A program made the translations under genes and the position numbers. Positions 41,202 to 51,300 of a stretch of DNA of 64,000 nt are shown piece by piece. Below the pieces are notes generated by a model. That model had not been told where the DNA came from. It worked only from the letters and a program-made list of their open reading frames with translations, and ran no database searches. Source of the stretch: Actinokineospora terrae (lineage in GTDB: Bacteria; Actinomycetota; Actinomycetes; Mycobacteriales; Pseudonocardiaceae); NCBI RefSeq assembly GCF_900111175.1, contig NZ_FOGI01000012.1:1-64000 (forward strand), written 5' to 3'. Numbering within the stretch: the first letter of the stretch is position 1; the number at the start of each line of letters is the position of its first letter.

Positions 41202-43136
41202 TCAGTGGTCGCAGTGACACTGTCCGGGTGGGCAGTGCGAGCAGGACTTGGCGCCGTCGGGCAGGTCCAGCGCGGGGTTGCGGTCGCGGAAGCCGTGCGG
41301 GCGCAGGCTGAACCCGCTGTAGTCGACCGGCATGACCGGCCAGTCCTCCGGCCTGGGCACGTGCGTCGGGCCGAACACGTGCCACAGGACGAGGTCCTGG
41401 TTCTCCAGGTCGCGGTCGGCTTCGGTCCACGTCGGTAGACCTGAGCGGCCGGGGTGCTGGTTGGGGTAGTCACCGGCGGGGAAGCGCTCGGCGTCGTCGT
41501 GCTGGGTCACCCACAGGTGCTTGGTCGCGAACGCGGCGCGCGCGGCCACGGTGGACCCCGGCTGGGCGAGCAGGGTGGGGCCGGTGTGCGGCATGAGCTG
41601 GTAGGCGCGCGGCTTGCCGAGCCGGTTGGTGCTGTCGTCGTTGCGGATGACCCAGGTGCGGGCCTTGGTGGCGTCGGCGACCCGCTGCGCGCCGGACTCG
41701 CTGGTCAGGGTGGTGGTGGTCGTGGTGAACGCGTTGCCGTGGGGGTTGTCGGGGCCGATGGGGATGCCCACGACGTCGACCTCGTCGACGGTGTTGCGCT
41801 CCCCGGCGACCTCCATGTCCAGGCGGGCGCAGAACAGGTGCTGGTGCACGGGCGCCATCAGGCCGGGGGCGATCTCGGCGGCGTACGGGGAGGTGGTGCC
41901 GGGCTCGGCGGCGCCGCAGAACACGATGCCGGTGGCCTTGGCCTCGAGCTCGATGGTGCCGTCGAGGTAGAAGTACCAGAAGAAGCCGTAGTCGTAGTTG
42001 CCGATGGTGGCGAAGAAGGACACCACGAGCCTGCGGGAGCGGCGGACCTCGGTGGCGCCGGTGAGGATGTTGGTGTGCTTCCAGAGGATCCCGTAGTCCT
42101 CCTCGTGCATGCAGATGGCCTGCGGGATGGTGACGGCGTTGGCGTGGTCGTCGGCGACGACGGCGTCGAAGTAGTGGATGACGCCGAGGCAGTCGCAGCC
42201 CAGCTTGAGGCTGTTGGCGTTCTTGCCGAGCAGGTACTCGCCCGCGTCGAAGTAGGAGATCCAGTAGCGCCAGGGAGCCGGGTCGCCGTAGGGGACGACC
42301 ATCTCGGCCATGGACACGCGGTGGGCGACCGAGTCGCCGTCGAACTCGACGCGGTGCAGGGTGAGGCCCTCGCGGGCGTTGAAGCCGACCCGGAACCGCC
42401 AGCCCTCCCAGGTGACCTCGTTGCCGTCGACGGTGTAGCTGACGCCCTCGGGTTGGGTGATCTCGATGGGCTTGAGGGTGGTGCGAGCCGGTCCGACGTG
42501 CTCGGCGTCGAAGTTGCCGTGCTCGGCGGGGACGGGGACGTTGCCGCTGTCCTCGACGGAGATGACCTCGCCGGTGATGAGGTCCACCTTGGCGAGCAGG
42601 CCCTCGACCGGGTGCGCCCAGGGGCTGTCCTCCTCGAAGTCGCGCAGGAAGGTCAACGCCCGGAGAACGCGTCGGTCCTTCTCGTCGGCGTAGTCGAAGA
42701 ACCCGGGCGACAGCGGCGCGACGAACGCGAGCGAGAAGTCCTCCACCCCCCTGCGGCGCAGCGCGGCCTGCCACCGCTCGTCGGCGCGCACCAGGTCGGC
42801 GCTGCGGTCGTACTCCTCGAACAGCACCGCGGGCTGCCCCTCGCCCGACCCCAGGTCCCGCCACTGGGTCACTTCCCCGGCGACGAGGTCGACCACGGCC
42901 TCACTGGCCACCCCGGTCGCGATGTCGAGCACGACGACCTGCGCGCGCCTGCTGACGGGGTCGCCCTCCCGGAACGCTCTGACCTCGGCCTTCGGCGGCT
43001 CCACCAGCAGGATGCTCGGAAACCGGGTGCTCTCCCCCACCCGCCCCGCCGCGACCAGCACGGCCCGCACCCGCCCGATCTCATCCCCGGTCAACGGATC
43101 AAGAACATGCCGAACCCGCACAGTCGTCGCCGTCAT
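41202..43136 (-). CDS. Copper amine oxidase (primary-amine oxidase)
   Basis: A 644-residue quinoprotein oxidising primary amines to aldehyde, ammonia and hydrogen peroxide. The topaquinone precursor Tyr381 lies in ATIGNYDYGF (consensus T-x-x-N-Y-D/E). Catalytic base Asp297 is in YFDAGEY, and copper ligands are His431 and His433 (PVHQHLF) plus His546 (TQHDDAERF). There is no signal peptide, so it is probably cytosolic. The C terminus carries an extra Cys/His-rich tail SCSHCPPGQCHCDH. ATG 43136 follows GGGGG. It lies upstream of the importer-amidase operon on the same strand, fitting oxidation of amines released by the amidase. Confidence 0.92.
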   Translation of the reverse strand: MTATTVRVRHVLDPLTGDEIGRVRAVLVAAGRVGESTRFPSILLVEPPKAEVRAFREGDPVSRRAQVVVLDIATGVASEAVVDLVAGEVTQWRDLGSGEGQPAVLFEEYDRSADLVRADERWQAALRRRGVEDFSLAFVAPLSPGFFDYADEKDRRVLRALTFLRDFEEDSPWAHPVEGLLAKVDLITGEVISVEDSGNVPVPAEHGNFDAEHVGPARTTLKPIEITQPEGVSYTVDGNEVTWEGWRFRVGFNAREGLTLHRVEFDGDSVAHRVSMAEMVVPYGDPAPWRYWISYFDAGEYLLGKNANSLKLGCDCLGVIHYFDAVVADDHANAVTIPQAICMHEEDYGILWKHTNILTGATEVRRSRRLVVSFFATIGNYDYGFFWYFYLDGTIELEAKATGIVFCGAAEPGTTSPYAAEIAPGLMAPVHQHLFCARLDMEVAGERNTVDEVDVVGIPIGPDNPHGNAFTTTTTTLTSESGAQRVADATKARTWVIRNDDSTNRLGKPRAYQLMPHTGPTLLAQPGSTVAARAAFATKHLWVTQHDDAERFPAGDYPNQHPGRSGLPTWTEADRDLENQDLVLWHVFGPTHVPRPEDWPVMPVDYSGFSLRPHGFRDRNPALDLPDGAKSCSHCPPGQCHCDH

Positions 43137-43563
43137 ACCCCCGAGTATGACCCGCGACCCCCGGTGACGGTCTTGCCGCACAAAGCACACCCCTTGACCC
43201 GCAGAGCACCACCCCCGCGTCCGTCCACACAGGCCTGCTCCATCCCCATCCCCGCTACCTGTCCACACCCGGAACCACGCCCCATGGCCCCCTCACCCCA
43301 CCCCCACTACCGTCGATTCGGGGGCACTTCCGCGCCGGCTCATCCCCATCCCCGGCAGCCATCCACAGCCCGCATCTCACCCCTGGCTCGCCCAGCTCAC
43401 CCGGCCCTAGGCTTGATTCGGGGGCGGCTCACGACGCCCATGCCGCCACCCGGGATGCCGCCCTGGTGCCGACCAGCCGGAAGACCCTGCCCGGCCGCGA
43501 TCCCCATCCCCTCGAACCATCCACAGCTCGAACGCGGCCCTGGTTTCCCCTGGTCAGCGGCAA
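43137..43563. other. Gap between glycosyltransferase and amine oxidase genes
   Basis: No gene is supported. Most of this stretch is the C-rich direct-repeat array described for 43241-43590. The part next to 43137 should hold the amine oxidase promoter, but no clear -10/-35 could be named. Confidence 0.5.
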
Positions 43564-43590
43564 CTAGGCTGGATTCGGGGGCGGCTCAGC
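43241..43590 (-). repeat. Degenerate 100- to 158-base direct repeats at a glycosyltransferase 3' end
   Basis: Three copies share ATCCCCATCCCC (43241, 43341, about 43499) and, about 73 bases on, GATTCGGGGGC (43315, 43415, 43572). Copies 2 and 3 also share CTAGGCT(T/G)GATTCGGGGG. Copy 3 includes the stop and last codons of the glycosyltransferase gene; the others lie downstream of it. Confidence 0.75.
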
Positions 43591-44634
43591 ACGCCCCGCC
43601 CCCAGCGGCAGCACCATCGGCGTCGCCCCCGCCGCGCGCGCCCTCACCCACAATTCGCCAAGCCCACTCGGGCGGCCGATCCGCTCCCACAGCCTCGTCT
43701 CCACCAATGCCGCCCCCCGCGGCTTCCCGAACCGAACGTCCCCCGATACCCCACCGCCGTACACCCCCGCCCCCGGGAACCGCGACGCCAGCGCGTAAAG
43801 CCGCTCGTACGCCCCCTCCACCGGGGTCCCCTCCGTGAGGAACGTGTACCCAGGCGCCATCCGGCCCGCGACGCGTACCCCCTCCGAGCGCGCCCACCCG
43901 CGCTGCCTGCGCCCCAACGCCAGCACCGCCATAAACCCGGGCAACCTGAGCCACAGAGCCGGGTTGCGCAGGACGAACCCCAAGTTCTGCCCCGCCCCAG
44001 CCGACGGGGCCTCCGGTAGCGCCGCGTTGCCGTCCCGCCAGCGGCGGACGACGTCCACCAGTTCGCGACCCTCGGGGAAGACCAGCAGGAACTCCCCCGC
44101 AACAATCCGCTCCCGGAACTGCATCCGCACCCACGCGTCGTCCGCCACCACGTCGGGGAACCGCGGGACCAGCGCGCGCCCGGCGGCATTGATCGCGTAG
44201 CACCCCGCGCCCACGACGTCCCCGGTCACCGCGGGCAGCCGCGTCCACACCGCGGAGAAGCTGCGCGCCAGCCACCCGGTCGGGCGCACCACCAGCGGTC
44301 GCGGTCCGACCAACCGCGGCTCCGGCGCGTCCATCGCCGCGGCCATCCGCGCGAGGGTTCCCGGCAGCAGCACCGTGTCCGCGTCGAGGAACACGACCGC
44401 GCCGTCCCGGCACCGCGCCAGCCCCACGTTCAGGGCCGCCGCCTTGCCCTCCCCCGCGACCTCGACGACCGTCGCCCCGGCCTCCCGCGCCCGCTCCGCC
44501 GTGTCATCGGTGCACCCGTTCGCGACCACGATCACGCGGACGTCCAGCCCCGCGCTGCCCGCGAAGACCGACCGCACGCCTGCCCCCACCAACGCGCCCT
44601 CGTCCCGCGCGGGCACCACCACGTCCACCCTCAC
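43564..44634 (-). CDS. Family 2 glycosyltransferase
   Basis: A 356-residue GT-A-fold transferase without clear membrane anchor. The N-terminal VDVVVPARDEGALVG and VVFLDADTVLLPG (the DxD-type metal site) are typical of GT2. A later VADDAWVRMQFRE gives the ED/DD-type catalytic region. Donor and acceptor are unknown. GTG 44634 begins RVDVVVPARDEG. The next gene upstream on the same strand carries a second, different GT2 domain, so both may work on one glycan. Its 3' end is repeated downstream. Confidence 0.82.
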   Translation of the reverse strand: MRVDVVVPARDEGALVGAGVRSVFAGSAGLDVRVIVVANGCTDDTAERAREAGATVVEVAGEGKAAALNVGLARCRDGAVVFLDADTVLLPGTLARMAAAMDAPEPRLVGPRPLVVRPTGWLARSFSAVWTRLPAVTGDVVGAGCYAINAAGRALVPRFPDVVADDAWVRMQFRERIVAGEFLLVFPEGRELVDVVRRWRDGNAALPEAPSAGAGQNLGFVLRNPALWLRLPGFMAVLALGRRQRGWARSEGVRVAGRMAPGYTFLTEGTPVEGAYERLYALASRFPGAGVYGGGVSGDVRFGKPRGAALVETRLWERIGRPSGLGELWVRARAAGATPMVLPLGAGRAEPPPNPA

Positions 44635-44743
44635 GCGACCGCTCCATCAACAACCCCCGGAGTTGTCCACAGCCGAGAACTCCTCCACCCCGACACCTTG
44701 CGAACCCCACACACTGGTGCCATGACGAAGAACAACCCAGCCC

Positions 44744-46405
44744 TCACTTCGCCGACCACCGGTCCAACACCGCCGCGGCGACGTGCACACCGAGGAACAC
44801 CGCGGCCGCCGCAGGCTGCCGGATCAGCGTCGCGACCACTCCCCTGTTGCGGTCCGCGCCGTCGCCGTGGGCCAGGGGGAGCTGGGCCAGCTCCTCGTTG
44901 CCGCGCTGGTAGCGGCGGCGGGCGCGCACCAACTCCCGGGGACCACGCGGGACGATCACCTCATAGGTGGCCGTCGTGACGACCGCGCGCTCGTCGGGGG
45001 CGAAGTGCCAGCGCACCCACTTGTCATCCGAGCGCACGGGGGCGAAGGCGCCCCAGCGGGTGCGGCCGAGGGCGGACACGGCGTACGCGCCCATGGTGGC
45101 CGGGGACTGTCGGACATACGGAAGGGAACGCCACGTGCGGTAGTAAGCGCGGGAGACGACGCTGTCGGTGTCGGCGATGCGCACAGCGGGGACGGCGAAG
45201 TGCAGGCCGCTCCCGGGGGCGAGCGCGCGGGTCAGGGCGGTGAGGCTGTCGGGTGAGAGGACGGCGTCCTGGTCCAGGTAGAGGCGCGCGCCCGCGGGCA
45301 GCACGGACTCGGCCGCGTTGATCGCGGGCACCCGACCGGGCGGCGCGGCCAGCACCACGCACCGGGCGCCCACCTCGCGCAGCACCGGCGCGAGGTGCCG
45401 CGCGGCGCGCAGGGTCCGGGGGTCGCCGTCGTTGACGGCCACGGCCACGTGCAGGTCGCCGGTGAAGTCCTGGGCGGCCAGGGAGTGCACGGCGCGGTGC
45501 AGCACGTCCGCGCCCCGGTACACCGGGATCACCACGCCGAACGCGGGTCGCACCCGGATCGGCCCGGGGGCCAACTCGGGCCACCGGGCGGCCAGGCGCG
45601 CGCCGGACATGGCCATGTTGGCCGGGCGTTCGGCGCCACCGAGCAGGTCGCGGCGGGAGATGGCCCGCAGCCGCGGCGTGACCCCGAGGCCCTCGGCGAT
45701 CCGGACGACCACGTCGCGCGGGGTCAGCACCTCGGGTCCGGCGACGTGCACGAGGCCGCGCACCCGGCGCTCGCCGAGCCCGACCACGACCCGCGCCGCG
45801 TCGGCGAGGGCGACCGGGGTGCGGTACTCGTCGGTGCACACGGGCAGTTCGCGCCCGGCCCGGAGCGCGGCGGCGACCCGGGTCCAGGTGGTCTGCCTGG
45901 GGCACACCGGGTCGCCGTGCAGCAGGGACAGGCGCGCGACCGTGCCCGCGCCGTGGTCGAGCACGGCCCGTTCGCCCGCGAGCTTGGTCCAGGCGTAGGC
46001 GCTGCGCTGCACCGGCGCGTCGCCCTCGCGGTAGCGGCGGCGGGCCGACCCGTCCCAGACGAAGTCGCTGGACGGGTAGAACACCCACGCGCCCTCGTCG
46101 CGGGCGTACCGGGCGAACCGCTCGGTGACCCCGGTGTTCAGCGCCCACCCGGTCGCGGGCTCGTCCGCCACCGCGGCGGGCGACGACACGGCGGCGAGGT
46201 GCACCACGTGGGTGGGCCGATACCGCCGCAGCAGGGCGTCGAGGTCACCGCCCCGCCGCAGGTCCAACGAGAGCACGTCGCCGTGCCCCCCGGGGCACTC
46301 GCGCCGCCCCACCCCGACCACCGCGGCCCCGCGCCGCACGAGCAGATCGGTCACGTGCCCCCCGAGCTGCCCGCACGCCCCCGTCACCAACCACCGCCCC
46401 CACAC
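44744..46405 (-). CDS. Fusion of RmlD-like sugar-nucleotide reductase and family 2 glycosyltransferase
   Basis: About 553 residues. The N-terminal half (about 5-285) is an extended SDR of the RmlD type: LVTGACGQLGGHV cofactor motif, VVHLAAVSSP, YPSSDFVWDG and the catalytic YAWTKLAGE. The C-terminal half (about 290-553) is a GT2 domain: FGVVIPVYRGADVL, RLYLDQDAVLSPD, SDDKWVRWHF, then a terminal hydrophobic stretch. One polypeptide may make a deoxysugar nucleotide and transfer it. The GTG at 46405 directly precedes the SDR motif; ATG 46444 or an earlier start is possible. Ribosome-site evidence is weak. Confidence 0.82.
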   Translation of the reverse strand: MWGRWLVTGACGQLGGHVTDLLVRRGAAVVGVGRRECPGGHGDVLSLDLRRGGDLDALLRRYRPTHVVHLAAVSSPAAVADEPATGWALNTGVTERFARYARDEGAWVFYPSSDFVWDGSARRRYREGDAPVQRSAYAWTKLAGERAVLDHGAGTVARLSLLHGDPVCPRQTTWTRVAAALRAGRELPVCTDEYRTPVALADAARVVVGLGERRVRGLVHVAGPEVLTPRDVVVRIAEGLGVTPRLRAISRRDLLGGAERPANMAMSGARLAARWPELAPGPIRVRPAFGVVIPVYRGADVLHRAVHSLAAQDFTGDLHVAVAVNDGDPRTLRAARHLAPVLREVGARCVVLAAPPGRVPAINAAESVLPAGARLYLDQDAVLSPDSLTALTRALAPGSGLHFAVPAVRIADTDSVVSRAYYRTWRSLPYVRQSPATMGAYAVSALGRTRWGAFAPVRSDDKWVRWHFAPDERAVVTTATYEVIVPRGPRELVRARRRYQRGNEELAQLPLAHGDGADRNRGVVATLIRQPAAAAVFLGVHVAAAVLDRWSAK

Positions 46406-47127
46406 CAACCCATCCGCCGCGACCCCAAGCCCCACCGCAACCATCCCCCCACACCACACCACGACAACCCGACCCGACCGCGAGACCACCAGTGCCCGCC
46501 CCGCCCACACCGCGAGCCACCCTCACGCCCACGCCACAACCCCTTGCCTCACAACCCGCACCTCGCCGCCCATCCAGCAGGATCCGCAAGTCCTTGCCCA
46601 GGTGTTGGCCGTTACCAACCGGCGCCGCAACAACACCACCCATCCCCGACCACGAAACGCCCTGACACCAACGGCCCCAGGCCGCGCACACGGCCGAATG
46701 CCTGCCACCAAACAGATCAAGGCTCGACGAGGAAGGGAGCCCAGCAGAAGCACGCTCGACCGAGCGAATCCCGGTGGCAGAAGCGTGTCCCACCAGATGA
46801 ACGGCGAACGGAGGGCACGGAGTTGAGCCGGCCAGCCCCGTAGAAGTGTTCTCCGCCAAAGGGATGTTGGCGGGGAGGTGGGGTCTCGGGTGGATGGCGA
46901 CTGGTGCGTCTTGATAGCGGTGAATGGTCGTGGGCACAGCGCGGCTCCCCCCGGGGTGGTCCCGTGGAGAGGATCGCGCGGGTGGGGGTGGTCGATACTG
47001 CGCCGAACGGGTCGATCTTGCTGCAACCGGTCACGGGGGGTGGGTATTCCGGGGTTCCCACATCGCGGAATAGCCCCGACCGGGCGGTAGCGTCGGGAGC
47101 GGCTCGGGTGATCGAGGAAGGGGAGCC
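46406..47127. other. 722-base region without supported gene
   Basis: A non-coding gap between two divergent genes. Several overlapping open frames exist on both strands, but none has a ribosome site or familiar motif. Only the last bases (GGAAGGGGAGCC) are clearly the ribosome site of the next gene. The stretch may include decayed coding sequence. Confidence 0.4.
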
Positions 47128-48255
47128 ATGTCTGTCCCTCTGTCTATTTTGGACTTGGCACCGGTCGCGTCCGGGCGCGGGCCCGCGGCCGCGCTGCGGG
47201 AGACCGTCGAGCTCGCGCAGCGGGCGGAGCAGTTCGGGTACCGGCGGTTCTGGGTGGCCGAGCACCACTTCGCCTCGGGGGTCGCCTCGTCGTCGCCCGC
47301 CGTGCTCAGTGCGATCATCGCGGGGGCCACGAGCACGATCCGGGTCGGGTCGGGCGCGGTCCTGCTCGGGTACTACACGCCGGTGTCGGTGGCCGAGCAG
47401 TTCGGCACCGTCGCGCTGGCGCACCCGGGTCGGGTCGACCTCGGGCTCGGCCGGTCCGGGCTGGTGCGCGCCAAGGACCTGGCCAAGCTGTTCGGGTCCA
47501 CCACCGCCCCCCAGGTGCCCTCGCGGAACGTGGACGGGCTGGTGATCCCCGGCAGGCCGAAGGGGGCGCTGGACCGGCCCGAGGTGCAGCGGCGGTTCGA
47601 GGCCAGCCACCGGCTGCTCGGCGCCCGGGAGGACGAGGTCGACTACGGGGTCCAGGTGCGCCAGATCCTCGCGTTCCTCACCACCGGGCACACCGACGAC
47701 GACGGCCACCTGTTCCAGGCGCCGTCCGCGCAGGGCACCGACACCCAGCTGTGGGTGCTCGGCTCCAGCGCGGGCCCCAGCGCCAAGGCCGCCGGGGAAC
47801 TGGGGCTGCCGTTCACCGCCAACTACCACGTGAGCCCCTCGTCGGTGCTGGAGGCGGTGGAGGCCTACCGGGCGGCGTTCGTGCCGTCAGAGGCGTTCCC
47901 CGAGCCGTACGTGATGGTCTCCGCCGACGTGGTGGTCGCCGAGGACACCGCCACGGCGAGGGAGCTGGCCCGCCCCTACGGCCAGTGGGTGCTCAGCATC
48001 CGCTCGGGCGAGGGCGCGATCCCGTTCCCGACCGCCGAGGAGGCCGCCGCCTTCGAGTGGACCGACCAGCTGCGCTCCCTGGTCGCCGACCGCGTCGAGA
48101 CCCAGTTCGTCGGCACCTCCGGTGAGGTCGCCGAGAAGCTGGACACGCTGCGCCGGGTCACCGGGGCCGACGAGCTGATGGTCACCACCATCACCCACGG
48201 GCACGCCGCCAGGATCCGCTCCTTCGAGCTGCTCGCCAAGGAGTGGATCAACTAG
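47128..48255 (+). CDS. Luciferase-like (LLM) flavin-dependent oxidoreductase
   Basis: A 375-residue single-chain bacterial-luciferase-family enzyme using FMNH2 or F420. It begins PLSILDLAPVASG and has FWVAEHHFASG near residue 45, IRVGSGAVLLGYYTPVSVAEQFG and RVDLGLGRS, all usual for LLM proteins. The substrate is not predictable. The ATG follows GAGGAAGGGGAGCC. It stands alone and is closed by two strong hairpins shared with the convergent protease gene. Confidence 0.87.
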   Translation: MSVPLSILDLAPVASGRGPAAALRETVELAQRAEQFGYRRFWVAEHHFASGVASSSPAVLSAIIAGATSTIRVGSGAVLLGYYTPVSVAEQFGTVALAHPGRVDLGLGRSGLVRAKDLAKLFGSTTAPQVPSRNVDGLVIPGRPKGALDRPEVQRRFEASHRLLGAREDEVDYGVQVRQILAFLTTGHTDDDGHLFQAPSAQGTDTQLWVLGSSAGPSAKAAGELGLPFTANYHVSPSSVLEAVEAYRAAFVPSEAFPEPYVMVSADVVVAEDTATARELARPYGQWVLSIRSGEGAIPFPTAEEAAAFEWTDQLRSLVADRVETQFVGTSGEVAEKLDTLRRVTGADELMVTTITHGHAARIRSFELLAKEWIN

Positions 48256-48272
48256 TCGACCGGGGAGCACGA

Positions 48273-48307
48273 CAGCGGGGCGGGACCACGACGGTCCCGC
48301 CCCGCTG
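48273..48307. terminator. Bidirectional terminator hairpin 1
   Basis: A perfect 15-bp stem CAGCGGGGCGGGACC / GGTCCCGCCCCGCTG with a 5-base loop, 17 bases after the LLM gene stop. It serves the convergent genes on both sides. Confidence 0.85.
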
Positions 48308-48322
48308 TGTTCGAGGACGACG

Positions 48323-48354
48323 AGCGGGGCGGGACCTGGTGGTCCCGCCCCGCT
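48323..48354. terminator. Bidirectional terminator hairpin 2
   Basis: A perfect 14-bp stem AGCGGGGCGGGACC / GGTCCCGCCCCGCT with a 4-base loop, nearly the same sequence as hairpin 1, 15 bases on. It lies 25 bases beyond the protease stop on the minus strand. Confidence 0.85.
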
Positions 48355-48379
48355 GCTGTTCAGTTGTCAGAGCACGAGA

Positions 48380-51300
48380 TCAGCTGGTCTGCAGCGCCAC
48401 ATCGTCGATGAGGAAGCTGGTCTGCAGGCTCGCGTCCTCGACACCGTTGAACTTCACGGTGACCGACTGGCCCGCGAACTGACCCACGTTGATGGTCCGC
48501 TGCTCGTACGAGGTGCCCGCGTCCAGGTTCGAGTAGCTGGCGACCGTGGTGCCACCGACGGTGACGGTCAGCGTGTCGTACTGGACGTTCTCGGTCTCGT
48601 TGGTGTTGATGCGCAGCCAGTAGGTCAGCGTGGAGTTGGTGCAACCCGCCGGGATGGTGACGGTCTGCGCCGCGCTGTCGGTCCGGGTCGAGCCCCAGCC
48701 GTTCAGCCACGCCTTGTACGAGCCACCGTGCGGGGCCTCCTGCGCCGAGTTGTCGACGACACCGGAGGTGGTGGTCCACGGGGTGGTGCCGGACTCGAAG
48801 CCACCGTTGGCGATGACGTTCGAGCCGGAGCAGTTGCCCGGGTTGGTGTTGCCCACGGTCAGGTTGTACGTCGCCGAGCGAGTCGCGCTACCCACACCGG
48901 AGATGGTGATCTGGTAGTTGCCCGCGGCCGTCGAGGAACCGACGTTGATGGTCGCGGTGGACGACGAGCCGGTCTGCACCGAGCTCGGGCTGAAGGACAC
49001 GGTCACGCCCGAGGGAGCGCCGGTGGCCGACAGGGTGACGTTCTGCGCCGAGCCCGAGGTGGTCTGGGTCGACACCGTGGTGGTGGCCGAACCGCCCTGC
49101 TGGACGGTGCCCGAGGTCGGGTTCAACGACACCGAGAAGTCGTTGGTCGGCGTGGTGGTGCCCACGGCCTGCTTCCAGATCGTGTACGCGACACCGTCAG
49201 CGCTGCGGTCGAGAGCCGTGGCGTTGATGTTCGAGGTGGTGTCGCAGGAGCTGTGGTAGCAGGAGTCGTAGGCGGCGTTCGCGGTGCCGCCCCACTTGGT
49301 GGCCTCAGCGGAGGTCTTGCGCGCCGAGGCACCGGTGGCGTAGCCCGAGGACGGGATGCCCGCGTTCTGGAACGAGTAGTCGTCCGAACGGCCCGCACCC
49401 TCGACGTTCTCCTGCGGGGACAGGTTCAGCGAGTCCCAGTAGGCCTTGAGCGGCGCGGCGGCGGTGGTGGTGATGTTGTTGATGAAGTAGCCGCCGTTGC
49501 GGGAGGCCACCATGTCGAAGTTGTAGTACGCCTTGATCTGCGACCGGGCGGTCGAGCTCAGCTGGTTGACGTAGAACTTCGAGCCGTTGAGGCCCTGCTC
49601 CTCGTCGGTCCACCAGGCGAACCGGACGTGCTTGAGCATGGTCGGGTTCTTGGCGGCGAGCTGCAGGGCGTTCTCCAGCAGCGTGGCCGAGCCCGAGCCG
49701 TTGTCGTTGATGCCGGGGCCCGCGGAGACGCTGTCCAGGTGCGAACCGAACATGATCGTCTGGGCGGTGTCGCCACCGGGCCAGTCGGCGATCAGGTTGT
49801 TCGACACGTAGGTGCAGCTGGTGCAGCTCTGCTCGGCGACGGTGAAGCCCGCCTGCTGCAGCTTGCCCTTGACGTAGGCGACGGACTGGGTGTAGCCGGA
49901 GCTACCCGCGCGGCGGTTGCCGCCCGCGTTCGTCGCGATGGTGTTGAGCTGGGTCAGGTGGCCCTGGACGGCCGCCACGTCGATGTTCGGCGCGGTCGGG
50001 TCCGGGTTGCCGCCACCGGTGACGGTCAGCGAGTAGGTCGCGGTGTGGCTGGTGGCGCCCGCCGCGGTCACGGTAATCGTGTAGGTGCCGTTGGCCACCG
50101 ACGAACCGACAGCGACGGTCGCGGTGGAGGAGGAACCGGTCTGCACCGAGGTCGGGGAGAACGACACGGTCACGCCGGAGGGCTGGCCCGAGGCGGACAG
50201 GGTCACGTTCTGCGCCGAACCCGAGGTGGTCTGGGTCGCGACCGAGAAGGTGGCGGAGTTGCCCTTGACGACCGAGCCCGAGGACGGGTTCAGCGACACG
50301 GAGAACTCGTTGCCCGGGGTACCGGTGCAGGTGGGCTCACCGGACTGCGCGGGCAGGGTGATGGCGTCCCACGCGGCCTTGGTCTTGTTGAACAGGTTGC
50401 AGGTCGAGTCCAGGGACTTCGCCGCGCTCAGGGTGGCGACGCGGTACTTCTTGTAGGTCATGCCGCTGGTCTTGAGCAGCATGCCGCCGTAGAAGACGCG
50501 ACCGGCGTCCTTGATGCCGATGCCGGTGATCGAGGACGGACCACCCGAGCAGATCGGGCTGGTGGGCTTGCCGCCGCCGGGGTTGTTGCCCTCGGCGAGC
50601 AGGTAGAACCAGTGGTTGAGCGGGCCCGCTGCGGCGTGGACCTCGGTGTTGGGGATCGAGGCGCTGTAGCAGTTCGGGTTGTTGCTCACCAGGGACGGGT
50701 TGTACATGTTGCGGATCGGACCGTTGCCGACGAGGTTGATCGTCTCGCCGACCAGGTAGTCCGGGACGTCCTTGGCGTTGTTGGCGTACGCCTCGGTCAG
50801 GGCGCCGAAGATGTCACCGGTGCCCTCGCCGAGGCCCGCCTCGGAGGAGGTGCCACCGGGGGTGTTCTGGTCCAGGCCGTGGCCGTACTCGTGGCCGACG
50901 ACGTCCATCGACGCGATCCACTTGCCCGCGGAGTTCTTGCCGATGGTGATCTGGGAACCGTCCCAGTAGGCGTTCTGCTCGTTCAGGCCGACCTTGGCGG
51001 GCCAGCTGCGGCCGGAGCCGTTGTGGCTGGTGCGGCCGAGCCAGTCGCGGAGCATGTTCCACTCCTGCTGGGCGGCGTACATCAGCTCGCCACAGCCGGT
51101 CTCCTTGCTCGTCTCCGAGCCGGTGCCCCAGGAGTCCGAGGACTTCGAGAAGACGGTGCCCCCGCTGTAGTCCGCGCACTGCAGACCCGGGCGGTTCGGG
51201 TCCACGAGGCGGTAGGTGCCACCGGAGTTGGTGGTGTCGATGTTGACGTTGCCGTTCCACTCACCGTTGACGGTGCCGTGGGCGGCGTCCTCGACCTTGT

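Noticed and set aside
46717..47829. Minus-strand frame opposite the LLM oxidoreductase
   Set aside because: Shadow of the clearly conserved plus-strand gene; the free portion has no recognisable motif.
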